From the NCBI GenBank assembly GCA_026770585.1, contig MU646653.1, positions 395,918 to 411,161 of the forward strand: a DNA stretch of 15,244 nt. Reading direction: 5' to 3'. Numbering within the stretch: the first letter of the stretch is position 1; each line of letters starts with the position of its first letter. This stretch comes from Baffinella frigidus. Lineage: Eukaryota; Cryptophyceae; Cryptomonadales; Baffinellaceae. Of the stretch, positions 1 to 6,333 are shown in pieces. Below the pieces are notes generated by a model. It did no database searches and was not told the origin of the DNA. It worked only from the letters and a program-made list of their open reading frames with translations. The translations under genes and the position numbers were made by a program.

Positions 1-195
1 CTCTCCCACTCTCACTCTCTCACTCTCACTCTCACTCTCCCACTCTCTCACTCTCTCACTCTTACTCACTCACTGACACTCTCTCGCTCACGCACCCACG
101 CACTCACCCGCACTCTCTCTGTCTCGCCCACGCACCCACGCACTCACACTATTTTGTAAAGCGACTATCTCTCTCCCCCCCTCTCTCTCTCTCTC
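1..195. repeat. CT-rich simple-sequence tract
   Basis: Irregular runs of CTCTCC, CTCTCA and CTCACT, interrupted by two near-copies of a CCCACGCACCCACGCACTCAC block (about 90-108 and 127-147), ending in an almost pure CT tract at 170-194 followed by GCAG. The end looks like a polypyrimidine tract plus 3' splice site for a possible exon starting at 197. Otherwise no gene is seen. Confidence 0.85.
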
Positions 196-196
196 G

Positions 197-315
197 CAGA
201 CGGCGTGGCACTCAACTTCGCCGGCGCCGATCAACAGCGTACGGGGCGCACTGGAGGCTCTGCTGTTCCAGGGGGGGGGAGGCAAGGGTTGTGGGCGCCG
301 ATGGCGGGGTGTGAA
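197..315 (+). other. possible exon after CT tract, unrecognised
   Basis: Unique, GC-rich sequence starts directly after a long CT tract ending in CGCAG, an ideal-looking 3' splice site. All three forward frames are open for a useful distance; one reads DGVALNFAGADQQR, another INSVRGALEALLFQ. I do not recognise either. It lies upstream of the methyltransferase exons on the same strand and could be an earlier exon of that gene, but nothing links them directly. The stretch ends in a run of G and then the CACTAAA array. Confidence 0.25.
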
Positions 316-498
316 CCCTAAACGCTAAACACTAAACGTAAACACTAAACACCAAACACCAAACACGAATCACTAAACACTCACACCTAAACACTAAACA
401 CTAAAACCTAAACACTCAACACCAGCTACTAAACACTAAACACTAAACACTAAACACCAAACACTAAAACCTAAACAATAAACATGCAACAAAAAACC

Positions 499-537
<39 letters not shown>

Positions 538-540
538 AAC
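314..540. repeat. telomere-like heptamer array (CACTAAA then CCCTCAA)
   Basis: Degenerate heptamers dominated by CACTAAA and CACCAAA (about 314-490), then a clean run of CCCTCAA (about 497-538). All units are one- or two-base variants of the plant-type telomere heptamer CCCTAAA. The local dominance of one variant suggests homogenisation after divergence. It sits upstream of a methyltransferase exon and is probably intronic. Confidence 0.9.
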
Positions 541-573
541 AGGTGGGGGGGTGGGGGGGATATGCGGGCGGAG

Positions 574-636
574 ACGGTTTCGTTCGTGACATTGTTGCAA
601 GACGCACCACGATTCGTAAATCTCATCAGCCTTGAT
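574..636 (+). CDS. FkbM-type methyltransferase, internal exon F1
   Basis: Internal exon of a probable SAM-dependent FkbM-family methyltransferase. It reads TVSFVTLLQDAPRFVNLISLD and ends at GAT|GTGCGC, a phase-0 5' splice site. Joined in phase 0 to the exon at 1194 it gives LISLD-VEGAEADALETF, matching the family hallmark in which an aspartate-bearing strand (SLDVEGAE) precedes the catalytic-domain C-terminal part. The preceding TLL..A.R helix also fits. The left border is uncertain: GCGGAG|ACGG is the nearest AG in phase 0. A second copy lies at 800-853. Over the 18 shared codons the copies differ at five codons, four of them synonymous, which supports the frame. The intron to F2 (637-1193) is almost entirely heptamer repeats. 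Substrate unknown; the family methylates O atoms of sugars and other small substrates. Confidence 0.65.
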
Positions 637-654
637 GTGCGCCCGAAACCCGAA

Positions 655-799
655 CCCTGAATCCTAGAACCTGACAAAACTAACACCGAAAACCCAACTA
701 ACCCAAAAACTAAAACCAAAAAACAGAAAACCCAAAACCCTAAAAACTAAAACCCTTTAAACCTACACCCTAAAACCTGAAACCTAAAACCCTGAAAAC
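655..799. repeat. degenerate heptamer tract inside intron
   Basis: Loose heptamers such as CCCGAAC, CCCTGAA, CCCAAAA and CCCTAAA. They separate the two copies of methyltransferase exon F1 and contain no further coding signal. Confidence 0.75.
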
Positions 800-853
800 T
801 TCGTGACATTGTTAAAGGACGCGCCAAGATTCGTGAATCTCATCAGCCTTGAT
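800..853 (+). pseudogene. donor-side echo of methyltransferase exon F1
   Basis: Second copy of the F1 coding block: FVTLLKDAPRFVNLISLD followed by GAT|GTGAAG. It lacks the TVS start of the 574-636 copy and directly abuts heptamers on its left (CCTAAAACCCTGAAAAC), with no AG acceptor visible. It keeps the 3' end and donor. The only amino-acid change from F1 is Q to K; the other four codon differences are silent. It may be a duplicate within the intron, or itself the used exon if an acceptor further left is used. Confidence 0.7.
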
Positions 854-859
854 GTGAAG

Positions 860-1165
860 CAGAAACCCGAACCCCTAGCGCCTACACCCTGCACCCTACA
901 CGATACACCCGAAACCCGAAACCAGAAACCCGACAGCAGACACCCGAAACACGGAACACGGACACGGAATACGGAACACGGAACACGCAACTCGCAACCC
1001 GAAACCCGAAACCCGAAACACTTATCCGAAACCCGATACCCGAAACCCAAAACCCCACACCAGAAACCCCACACACTACACCCTACACCCCTAACCCCAA
1101 ACCCCAAACCCCAAACCCCAAGCCCCTACAAAACCTAAAAAACCCAAAAATCTAAAAATGATAAA
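860..1165. repeat. heptamer array (CCCGAAA, CACGGAA, CCCCAAA)
   Basis: CCCGAAA/CCCTACA-type units, a CACGGAA block at about 945-990, CCCGAAA units at about 998-1050, and a clean CCCCAAA run at about 1093-1120. Long spurious open frames on both strands here encode GFRVSG-like or PETRNPK-like peptides, which are products of the 7-bp periodicity and not genes. Confidence 0.9.
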
Positions 1166-1193
1166 AGAATTATCTAAAAACATTAATCCGCAG

Positions 1194-1285
1194 GTGGAGG
1201 GTGCCGAAGCAGACGCGCTAGAGACGTTTCCGTGGGAAAAGCACGACGTGGGCGCTTGGATCATCGAGACCAACAACCACGAAAA
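1194..1285 (+). CDS. FkbM-type methyltransferase, internal exon F2
   Basis: Starts after AATCCGCAG and ends at GAAAA|GTGCGT (phase 0 in, phase 2 out). It reads VEGAEADALETFPWEK then HDVGAWIIETNNHE. Directly after LISLD of exon F1 this is the FkbM-family core: acidic SLDVEGAE, a helix ending in F.W, and a strand ending in an E-x-N motif. The protein would be a cytosolic or secretory-pathway SAM-dependent O-methyltransferase; the substrate cannot be told. Only this copy keeps the 5' half (VEGAEAD). Further copies at 1404 and 1608 keep only the later part. Copies 1 and 2 differ at five codons in the 24-codon block 1215-1286, all silent third positions. I found neither the N-terminal nor the C-terminal exons of the gene, so it is partial here. 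Confidence 0.72.
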
Positions 1286-1403
1286 GTGCGTCAACTTCCC
1301 CAGAATTCTTATCCAGGCAACCGCGCACTCCTGGCGTGCGTCCATCTAAACTCGAGGCCAACTATTTCCACGCATTATCCCCAAAAGTAAACAATTCGGT
1401 TTA

Positions 1404-1474
1404 GCGCTAGAGACGTTCCCGTGGGAGAAGCACGATGTGGGGGCCTGGATCATCGAGACCAACAACCACGAAAA
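1404..1474 (+). pseudogene. donor-side echo of methyltransferase exon F2
   Basis: Copy of the F2 block from ALETFPW onward (ALETFPWEKHDVGAWII, then ETNNHE), ending GAAAA|GTACGA. The 5' part of the exon (VEGAEAD) is missing; the left border follows GGTTTAG. Every difference from 1215-1285 (five bases) is synonymous, so the copy either evolved under coding constraint or was recently converted from a functional paralogue. Confidence 0.75.
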
Positions 1475-1607
1475 GTACGAGCGCAGCCCCTTCAGAAAGT
1501 TGACCTGGTTGACTTTTGGCTGTAAAACCGTTTTAAACTGTTTGGACAGGTTGAGCCTGGTTTATGGTTTAGGGCGTAGGTTTCAGGGGTGTAGGGTTTA
1601 GGGTTAG

Positions 1608-1646
1608 AGGCACGAGGTGGGCGCGTGGATCATCGAGACCAACAAC
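1608..1646 (+). pseudogene. shorter donor-side echo of methyltransferase exon F2
   Basis: Third copy, reading RHEVGAWIIETNN, then diverging to CTTTTCGAAAC followed by GTGCGT. It is preceded by heptamer-like GTTTAGGGTTTAGGG on the opposite C/G orientation (about 1567-1607). One conservative replacement (D to E) and one silent change relative to F2. It keeps a GTGCGT donor-like hexamer at 1657. Confidence 0.6.
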
Positions 1647-1667
1647 TTTTCGAAACGTGCGTTCCTC

Positions 1668-1789
1668 CGCCTCAGTCGGGTTGACTGATCCTTTTCACTC
1701 CAAAAGTTGACGGGTTTGTACCGCAAACCCGAGGAATCGACTTCCGGTCTCCTCATTTTGAAGAGACCAGTTTAACTCGGGCAGAGCTA
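1668..1789 (-). mobile_element. MITE family 2 relic
   Basis: Begins CTCAGTCGGGTTGACTGATCC, contains the family core (AAGTTGACGGGTTTGTACCGC), and ends GGGCAGAGCTA like the termini of the complete copies at 6567-6700 and 13827-13958. The internal part around 1755-1770 is diverged. Non-autonomous, no coding capacity. Confidence 0.6.
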
Positions 1790-2110
1790 GGGTGTCTTTA
1801 GGCCCTAGGTTTTTGAGCTTCCGTCAAAGGCGGACACTAACCCTTTCCCCACTTAGCAGCCACCGGGGGCTTCACGGATACAGTCCATCTAAACAATGTG
1901 TACTAGAATCTTATCCATTGCTATGGATTCCAACCGGAATTTCCCCCGGAAATCCGGGGGGGGAGGTCTTCGGTCGCTGCTAAGTGGGCAGGATGGTTCT
2001 GCTTTGTTTCCAGCATCGAACCTGCAGAGGAGTCCCAAAAGTGGCCGTCGCGAACGGGGGGTTGACTTTTGGCTGTGCAGTAAAACTACCCAAGACAGTT
2101 TTAAAAACAC
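1790..2110. repeat. region with a 13-bp inverted repeat, no clear gene
   Basis: A perfect inverted repeat CCCACTTAGCAGC (1848-1860) and GCTGCTAAGTGGG (1976-1988) brackets about 115 bp, suggesting another palindromic element. Inside, AATTTCCCCCGGAAATCC is a smaller imperfect palindrome. Near 2061 the phrase TTGACTTTTGGCTGT repeats one at 1511, followed in both by ACTGT or CAGT and TTTTAAA blocks. No supported coding region. Confidence 0.55.
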
Positions 2111-2119
2111 GGATTAGAG

Positions 2120-2225
2120 TCGACACGTGCTAACTTAACATGGCGGGGCTCCGACAGGTACCGGAAACTGTTTAAAAAACGGCTTAGTTGACACGTGTCA
2201 ACTTAACGACACATGTCGACTTAAC
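2120..2225. repeat. 18-bp palindromic tandem units (GACACRTGTC)
   Basis: Two adjacent 18-bp units, GACACGTGTCAACTTAAC (2190-2207) and GACACATGTCGACTTAAC (2208-2225), plus a third diverged unit near 2120-2137 (GACACGTGCTAACTTAAC). GTTGACACGTGTCAAC (2187-2202) is a perfect 16-bp palindrome with a CACGTG core. Could be a relic of an element terminus or a cluster of sites; function unknown. Confidence 0.6.
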
Positions 2226-2344
2226 GGTGGGACTCCTCTCCCTAGGTACCGGAATCGCATTGCTGACATCCTCGCGCGACACGGCTACTCTCGCCTCGCC
2301 GTAACCCATCGAGGTGCTTTCTTAAGTTGACACGCTCCCTCAAG

Positions 2345-2446
2345 TTGTCAAGTTGACATGCTCGGTTCGGCGGTACAAATCCGTCAACTTTGGGGCGGGG
2401 AAGAGCCCGGGCTCACCAAATTGGTGAGACCAAATAGATGGCTTTT
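2345..2446 (+). mobile_element. MITE family 2, truncated copy
   Basis: CAAGTTGACATGCTCGGTTCGG, GCGGTACAAATCCGTCAAC, GGGGCGGGGAAGAGCCCGGG and CTCACCAAATTGGTGAG match the complete copy at 6567-6700 in order and orientation. The TAGCTCTG ends are lost. Confidence 0.7.
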
Positions 2447-2473
2447 CGCGGGCTCGCCGTGACGCATCGAGGT

Positions 2474-2588
2474 CTAGCGCTGTCTCAGTCTATTGGGGTT
2501 CACCAGCGTGGTGTGCCGGGGATCGTTTCCGCTCCAAAGTTGACGGATTTGTACCGCGAACCTGGGATGTCAACTTGTGAATAGTCGG
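2474..2588 (-). mobile_element. MITE family 2, inverted copy
   Basis: Begins TAGCGCTGTCTCAGTC (cf. TAGCTCTGTCTCAGTC for the reverse complement of 6700), then CAAAGTTGACGGATTTGTAC and GTCAACTTGTGAATAGTCGG. The far end breaks down into a copy of CGCCTCGCCGTGACCCATCG, a phrase also seen near 2292, 2452 and, diverged, 2990. Confidence 0.7.
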
Positions 2589-2633
2589 CTACTCGCGCCT
2601 CGCCGTGACCCATCGATGCGCTCCCTCCCCACT

Positions 2634-2785
2634 CGAGAATGCTGGAGGATCCTATTTACACGTGGGGTTTAAATATTTGCACCAGAATAGGGTATTCCAA
2701 CTTCGTGACTGTGCTAATTTCGCAGAAAGTTACTACGCAAATATTACAACTCACTTTTAAATAGACCCCTCTAGCAGCATTCTCG
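2634..2785 (+). mobile_element. MITE family 3, copy 1
   Basis: 152 bp, with ends CGAGAATGCTGGAGG and AGCAGCATTCTCG forming imperfect terminal inverted repeats that extend inward (CTATTTACACG / TTTTAAATAG). It is homologous along its length, in inverse orientation, to 14722-14906: both share AAATATTTGYACCAG and the TTCCAACYTCGTGACTG block. No coding capacity. Target duplication not clear. Confidence 0.75.
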
Positions 2786-2830
2786 TCTGGCCACGCAGCA
2801 GCTGGCTGCATTCTTTTTCGTGGTGTGCAG

Positions 2831-2952
2831 TACAGGGGTACCTCGCTCGTAAGAAACCGCCCCCCCCCTAGGACCACCATAGGACCCTAGACATCGTCCT
2901 ACTGTAGGGTCCTAGGGGGAGGCACTTTATTATGAGTGAGACACCCCTGTAC
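2831..2952. mobile_element. MITE family 1, complete copy A
   Basis: About 120 bp, beginning TACAGGGGTACCTCGCTC and ending GAGTGAGACACCCCTGTA, with inverted similarity through the CCCCTAGGACC and GGTCCTAGGGGG blocks. Flanking TA on each side would fit a TA target-site duplication, but two bases are weak evidence. Copies B and C at 3831 and 4069 have the same ends. Confidence 0.8.
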
Positions 2953-3004
2953 CAATCCGTCAACCTTGCCGGAAAGAGCCCGGGCTCGCCGTGAAAACTC
3001 ATCG

Positions 3005-3255
3005 CAGGAGTGGACGACTGTTTCGTACCGCACGCGAACAACACAACGACGCCGCTCGACACGCCGTGGCGCGTCCTTGCCCTAACCACACGGAGGGCTT
3101 CGCAGATCGGTCCTTTTATTTTCACGGTACGAAAGAATAACTGCTCGGTGCAAAGACATGTTATTAACTGACAACTTCCAAACCAGGAGTGGACGACTAT
3201 TTCGTGCCGCACGCGCACAACGCAACGACGCCGCTCGACAAGCCGTGGCGCGTCC
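3005..3255. repeat. 72-bp direct repeat pair
   Basis: 3005-3076 and 3184-3255 match at 67 of 72 positions, starting CAGGAGTGGACGACT and ending GTGGCGCGTCC. The forward frame GVDDYFVPHAHNATT looks exon-like after a CAG, but the differences are mostly replacement changes in every frame, so coding is not supported. The unit may be a transposon internal part or a decayed exon. The 107 bases between the copies show nothing recognisable. Confidence 0.7.
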
Positions 3256-3290
3256 ACCCGTGGTTCTCGGGCGGCTGCTGAGTACCAACG

Positions 3291-3450
3291 CTCTCTCGAG
3301 AGAGAGTTGTAATAAAGGTCTCTCTCAACGGTTCTAATAAAGGTCTCGCTCAACATTGCAGGGGTACCTCGCTCATCGAAACCGCTGCTGAGCGCGTTTG
3401 CTGTAATAAAGAGAGAGACCTTTGTTCCACTCAGAAGGCTACAGGGAACA
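3291..3450. repeat. AATAAAGGTCTC repeats plus MITE-1 end fragment
   Basis: TAATAAAGGTCTCTCTCAACG (about 3311) and TAATAAAGGTCTCGCTCAACA (about 3335) are tandem near-copies, and TAATAAAGAGAGAGACCTTTG (about 3403) is a partly inverted counterpart. CTCTCTCGAGAGAGAG (about 3291-3306) is a palindrome. Between them, CAGGGGTACCTCGCTCATCG (about 3359-3378) is one end of MITE family 1. This looks like nested or truncated insertions. Confidence 0.6.
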
Positions 3451-3512
3451 CTTTTGAACCGGGATTGGATCCGTTTCTTCTTTTTGCCCGAGAATGGTCA
3501 CGTTACTTACCC
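3427..3512. repeat. dispersed repeat shared with 8107-8193
   Basis: CCACTCAGAAGGCTACAGGG, TTGAACCGGGATTGGATCCG and GAATGGTCACGTTACTTACC align in order with CCACTCAAAGGGCTACAGTG, TTGATCCGGAATTGGATCAT and GAAATGGTCACTTTATCCCC at 8107-8193. The TGGTCACGTTAC end also recurs near 8996, 9925 and 14797, so it may be one terminus of a larger element family. Confidence 0.7.
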
Positions 3513-3598
3513 GGATATCTGGGCAAGAGGTTTACCCTAGCCTTCTGGGCGGGTGTCTCGAATGCCAGAACCTGCAGCCCTAAGTACCACCGTACATG

Positions 3599-3758
3599 TA
3601 CAGCATAAGAAAGCGCCCCCCACCTAGGACCAGCATAGGGTCCTAGACACAGGCCTACAGCAGGGTCTTGGGTGTGTGTGCTTTCTTCTTCCTAGGGCCC
3701 AACGGTAGGGCGTATGAGCCTACTCGCCACTTAGAGGATACGCGAGGTACCCCTGTAT
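3599..3758. mobile_element. MITE family 1, composite copy
   Basis: Left end TACAGCATAAGAAAGCGCC, right end GAGGTACCCCTGTA. The interior appears to join a family-1 copy (CACCTAGGACC ... GCTTTCTTCTT) to a segment CCTAGGGCCC...CGGTAGGGCGTATGAGCC that also occurs at about 4379-4425, with TACTYGCCACTTA in both. Probably two nested or recombined elements. Confidence 0.6.
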
Positions 3759-3830
3759 GGTTTGGGAGGACCTACATTCTTGAAAAACATAAGAGCAGTG
3801 TCTCTGGCGCCCGGAGACACCAGCAGGCTG

Positions 3831-3958
3831 TAAAGGGGTACCTCGCTCATAGGAACCCGCTTCCCCCTAGGACCCTACAGTAGAGCCATGCCTACATATA
3901 GGGCCCTATGATGGTCCTAGGGGGCAGGGCGCTTTCTTATGAGCGAAGCACCCCTGTA
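3831..3958. mobile_element. MITE family 1, complete copy B
   Basis: Begins TAAAGGGGTACCTCGCTCAT and ends ATGAGCGAAGCACCCCTGTA; the arms include CCCCCTAGGACC and GGTCCTAGGGGG. 128 bp, no coding capacity. Same family as 2831-2952 and 4069-4188. Confidence 0.8.
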
Positions 3959-4068
3959 ACACACAGGCGTGTGGGATGTAGATACTTGTACTGAGAAAAG
4001 GAGGAATGGGCTCCAGGCCTAAATCCTATCGGGGAACTCCGGATCAGTCACCTGACCTCCTGGAGGGG

Positions 4069-4188
4069 TACAGGGGTTACTCACGAACACGAACACGCAC
4101 CATCCTAGGGTCCTATGATACGGCTACCCAAGGATCATAGGACCACCCTGGGGACGGTGCGTATTCTTATTCGAGAGTAACCCCTGTA
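4069..4188. mobile_element. MITE family 1, complete copy C
   Basis: Begins TACAGGGGTTACTCACGAAC and ends TTCGAGAGTAACCCCTGTA. The inverted arms extend about 50 bp, through CCTATGAT and ATCATAGG. 120 bp. The terminal GTACCTC of copies A and B is GTTACTC here on both ends, so the two arms changed together. Confidence 0.82.
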
Positions 4189-4189
4189 C

Positions 4190-4440
4190 ATGACTTTTCT
4201 AATCTGTGTCCCGGGCTCTACGTCACTATCCTAATCTGTGTCCTGGGCGCTAGCCACTTCGCCTACAGGATTACCTCGCTGAAAAGCAGGCGAACCCACT
4301 AGGCCCCTGCAGTAGGCCACTACCTATCCCTTAAGTGGCGAGGGGGTCCAAATAGACCCCCTCAGGTGATAGGCAGGTCCTAGGGCCCTATGGTAGGGCA
4401 TGCGCCTACTTGCCACTTAATGGATATCCCTACGGTGGTT
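4190..4440. repeat. composite palindromic element with hairpin
   Basis: A direct repeat CTAATCTGTGTCCYGGGC at about 4199 and 4231, then a MITE-1-like end (CCTACAGGATTACCTCGC, about 4262). A perfect 9-bp hairpin GAGGGGGTC-CAAATA-GACCCCCTC lies at 4340-4363. The flanks CACTACCTATCCC and GGTGATAGGCAGG, and AGTGGC and GCCACTT, are partly inverted. The right part repeats 3690-3735. No coding region. Confidence 0.55.
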
Positions 4441-4823
4441 CTGAGGGGGGGGGGCGCGGCTCCTCTTACCGTAAATACGGTCGGGAATTTCCGTCAACTT
4501 ACCTCCAGGGGTAGGTGGCTACCCATCTGGGCCTGGCCACAGGTGGTGCAGACAGTATATAGGGGCGGCCTAGGAGACGTGACTTGTGTAAAGTCACTCG
4601 AACTACTCCTAGGGGGGATTTATCCCCAGAACCCAAATCTGTGGCTCGGTTCTCTCGCGAGCCTGGATGCAGTCTATGAAACCAGGCTTTTGAGGACCCA
4701 ATTCCATACCTCTCGATCATCACCCCTGATCCACCGGTCTGAGTAGTACGGGCGGTCACTGGTCTGAGGTTCCCGCGAGGCTCGAGCCATTACACGGTCC
4801 TGTTCAACACCCAGTGCCATCAA
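4441..4823. other. no gene seen apart from zinc-finger scrap
   Basis: A G-run at 4444-4453, the zinc-finger scrap at 4534-4568, then unique-looking sequence containing CTCGCGAGCC (4657) and CGCGAGGCTCGAGCC (4774), a possible weak inverted pair. Short open frames here have no recognisable motif. Confidence 0.5.
4534..4568 (-). pseudogene. duplicated scrap of C2H2 zinc finger
   Basis: 35 bp identical to 4975-5009, the middle finger of the zinc-finger gene. On the minus strand it encodes YTVCTTCG, the first cysteine pair of a C2H2 finger. It carries the same TATATA dinucleotide excess that breaks the reading frame at 4999-5004, so it was copied after that change, or both loci were homogenised. 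Beyond the 35 bp the two regions do not match; the second-half histidines are absent. Confidence 0.8.
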
Positions 4824-5212
4824 TCACGCCTGATCGAGAGGGTGCACGTTCGCGCAGTGCCTCCTCAGGCTGCTCGACGTGGTGAAGGCCTTGACGCAGG
4901 TGGTGCAGGGGTAGGGGCGGTCGCGGGAGTGGGTGCGCATGTGCTTCGTCAGGCTGCCGTTCTCCGAGAAGGCATGGCCACAGGTGGTGCAGACAGTATA
5001 TAGGGGCGGTCTCCAGTATGGGTGCGCATGTGTGCCGTCAGGTGGTCGGACCGCGAGAAGGCCTTGCCGCAGAATGTGCACTCAAAGATACGCTTGCCCT
5101 TCGCCCCGGCCAGGGCCCTCTTGCTCGAGCCAGCAGAGCCCCCACTCCCTCCCTCATCAGAAAGCTCTTCCCGTCCGCGCTTGCGTCCGATCATCGCTAG
5201 ATCCACCGGCAT
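4824..5212 (-). pseudogene. three-finger C2H2 zinc-finger protein, frameshifted
   Basis: Minus-strand gene for a nucleic-acid-binding C2H2 protein, probably nuclear. From the start at 5212 ([17 protein letters not shown]) or 5194 ([11 protein letters not shown]) it has a basic segment, a Gly/Ser linker ([10 protein letters not shown]), then [11 protein letters not shown] and three fingers. Finger 1 is [10 protein letters not shown]...HMRTH with linker TGDRPY; finger 2 is VCTTCGHAF...HMRTH with linker SRDRPY; finger 3 is PCTTCVKAF...H-x4-H, then a stop at 4824-4826. All have Cx2C-x12-H spacing. Between fingers 1 and 2 the DNA reads CCCTATATACTGTC where CCCTATACTGTC would keep frame: an extra AT. 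Read straight through, the protein ends at 4949 after finger 1. Upstream open frame extends to 5455 but looks non-coding. It could be a real pseudogene, a sequencing error, or a truncated one-finger protein. Confidence 0.8.
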
Positions 5213-5880
5213 GTCTTGAGCAAGTTGCGCCCTTTTAGGTCCTTCAGGTTCTTCGAGCTCCCAACATAGGCGGACACCGGATCTGGTTCTGCAGAAAAGC
5301 CATGCTTCCTTTCGGATCACATTCAGGCCCCCCGGTGCAGAGGATCGTGGCAGAAACCGGCTAAAGGGTATCCTCATCGGGCATGTGACAGCGTATCGAT
5401 GTCGATTTCTGGTCGGTCCGCACACCAGGATAAAACAAGTCGGCTGAAGTCCCATGGTATCCCATCGTTAAGCTCACAGGAGCTCCAACCACGGATACCT
5501 CAGATGTCAAACCAAACACATGTAGAGGTTTCCCCCAATGTACGGATAAGGTGGGTGTGTAGAGGTTTCCCCCAATGTACATTGAGCGCGCGAGGATGGG
5601 ATGTGTGTTGTGAACATACTCCCAGTACTGCCAACCAAACCACCATCAGAAAGAAAGGTGGATGTGTGGAGGTTTCCCTTAATGTACGGAAGTCAGCAAA
5701 TTTTCAGGGAAATCCAAGCATCAGAAAACAATAACATCGGAATGTCGGAGCAAGTCATCAGAGTTAATACCAATCAAGGCATGAGATCCTTTAGGTCCTT
5801 TTAGACAACAAGAGTACAAGTCAACAAAGCAACAGCTGTAATCCCCCACCTTTCAATAAGGCTCCTTTAGTTCCCCCTCC
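5213..5880. other. intergenic region with three copies of a 23-bp phrase
   Basis: No gene recognised. TGTAGAGGTTTCCCCCAATGTAC occurs at 5521-5543 and 5558-5580 (identical), and a diverged TGTGGAGGTTTCCCTTAATG copy starts at 5665. The zinc-finger leader probably lies in 5213-5400. The rest is AT-richer than its surroundings and free of heptamers. Confidence 0.55.
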
Positions 5881-6195
5881 CATCTCCCGTGCGGTGCCTA
5901 GATTTGAGTGTCTCAGTTGTCTGTCTCCCGTCCTTAAGCTACTTGTCGTGTGCCCCCCCTCGCACAGAGCCCCCCCCCCTCTGTTATTTTTTTCTGCTGT
6001 CGTTCTGGTCAAAACCTGTGCGGGGAAGTCCGACCCGGAAGGGTCGGCGTCGGGCGAGGTTGTTGGGCGCCGCGGTTGGAGATCTTGCTGCGAGACAAGA
6101 GCGGTAGTTGGTGACAGAAGTGTCGCCTTCTTTTCCCGGCACGTAGCCGACCAACCGCGCTGCCAGAGGAAGCGTCACGGCAACGGGTTGCAGGG
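5881..6195 (+). promoter_or_regulatory. pyrimidine-rich leader or promoter of the ARM gene
   Basis: Heptamer-free sequence with C/T-rich patches (CCCCCCCTCGCACAGAGCCC near 5955 and TTATTTTTTTCTGCTGTCG near 5986) directly before the ARM-gene start. An in-frame TGA at 6112-6114 lies upstream of ATG 6196 without an intervening in-frame ATG, which favours that start unless a leader intron is present (TTGCAG|GG at 6188-6195 could be an acceptor). GACCCGGAAGGGTC at about 6032 is a small palindrome. No TATA box can be claimed. Confidence 0.35.
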
Positions 6196-6333
6196 ATGTC
6201 CTCGAGAATGCTCGGGGGTAGGCGGCTGGACGAATTATCGAGGAGCGAGGTTCAGGAGCGGCTCAAGGTCAGCAGCAACGTCTCAGAGATCATCGCTGCG
6301 ATGCTCGCGCACGGTGGCAGCAGAGAGATCCAG
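6196..6333 (+). CDS. ARM-repeat protein, exon 1
   Basis: First exon of an armadillo-repeat protein, a right-handed superhelix of alpha-helical repeats used as a protein-binding scaffold. It starts at ATG in a favourable context (GGGATGT) with an in-frame stop upstream. It reads MSSRMLGGRRLDELSRSEVQ, a leader, then NVSEIIAAMLAHGGSREIQ, an ARM half-repeat (pattern I..VV.AM......EIQ). It ends GAGATCCAG|GTGCGC, phase 0, 46 codons. Spliced to exon 2 it gives EIQ-HEGCCTLANIA, the normal ARM continuation. The open frame actually runs on to 6465 (VRRHSFRALLMSVVAGNG...), weakly ARM-like, so a longer exon 1 is an alternative. In that case an additional half-repeat exon would be needed before exon 2, and I see none. 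Confidence 0.7.

Noticed and set aside
1-195. Promoter-like region of the methyltransferase gene
   Set aside because: Only simple CT sequence is visible; a splice-site polypyrimidine tract is the most that can be argued.
314-540. CRISPR-like array
   Set aside because: Repeats are 7 bp with no spacers; the context is eukaryotic and intronic.
2868-3356. 162-codon open frame on the - strand
   Set aside because: It overlaps a MITE end and the 72-bp direct repeats; substitutions between the repeats do not favour this frame and no family is recognisable.
4340-4363. Rho-independent terminator (GC stem-loop)
   Set aside because: No T-run follows, and the window is eukaryotic; the hairpin belongs to a palindromic element.
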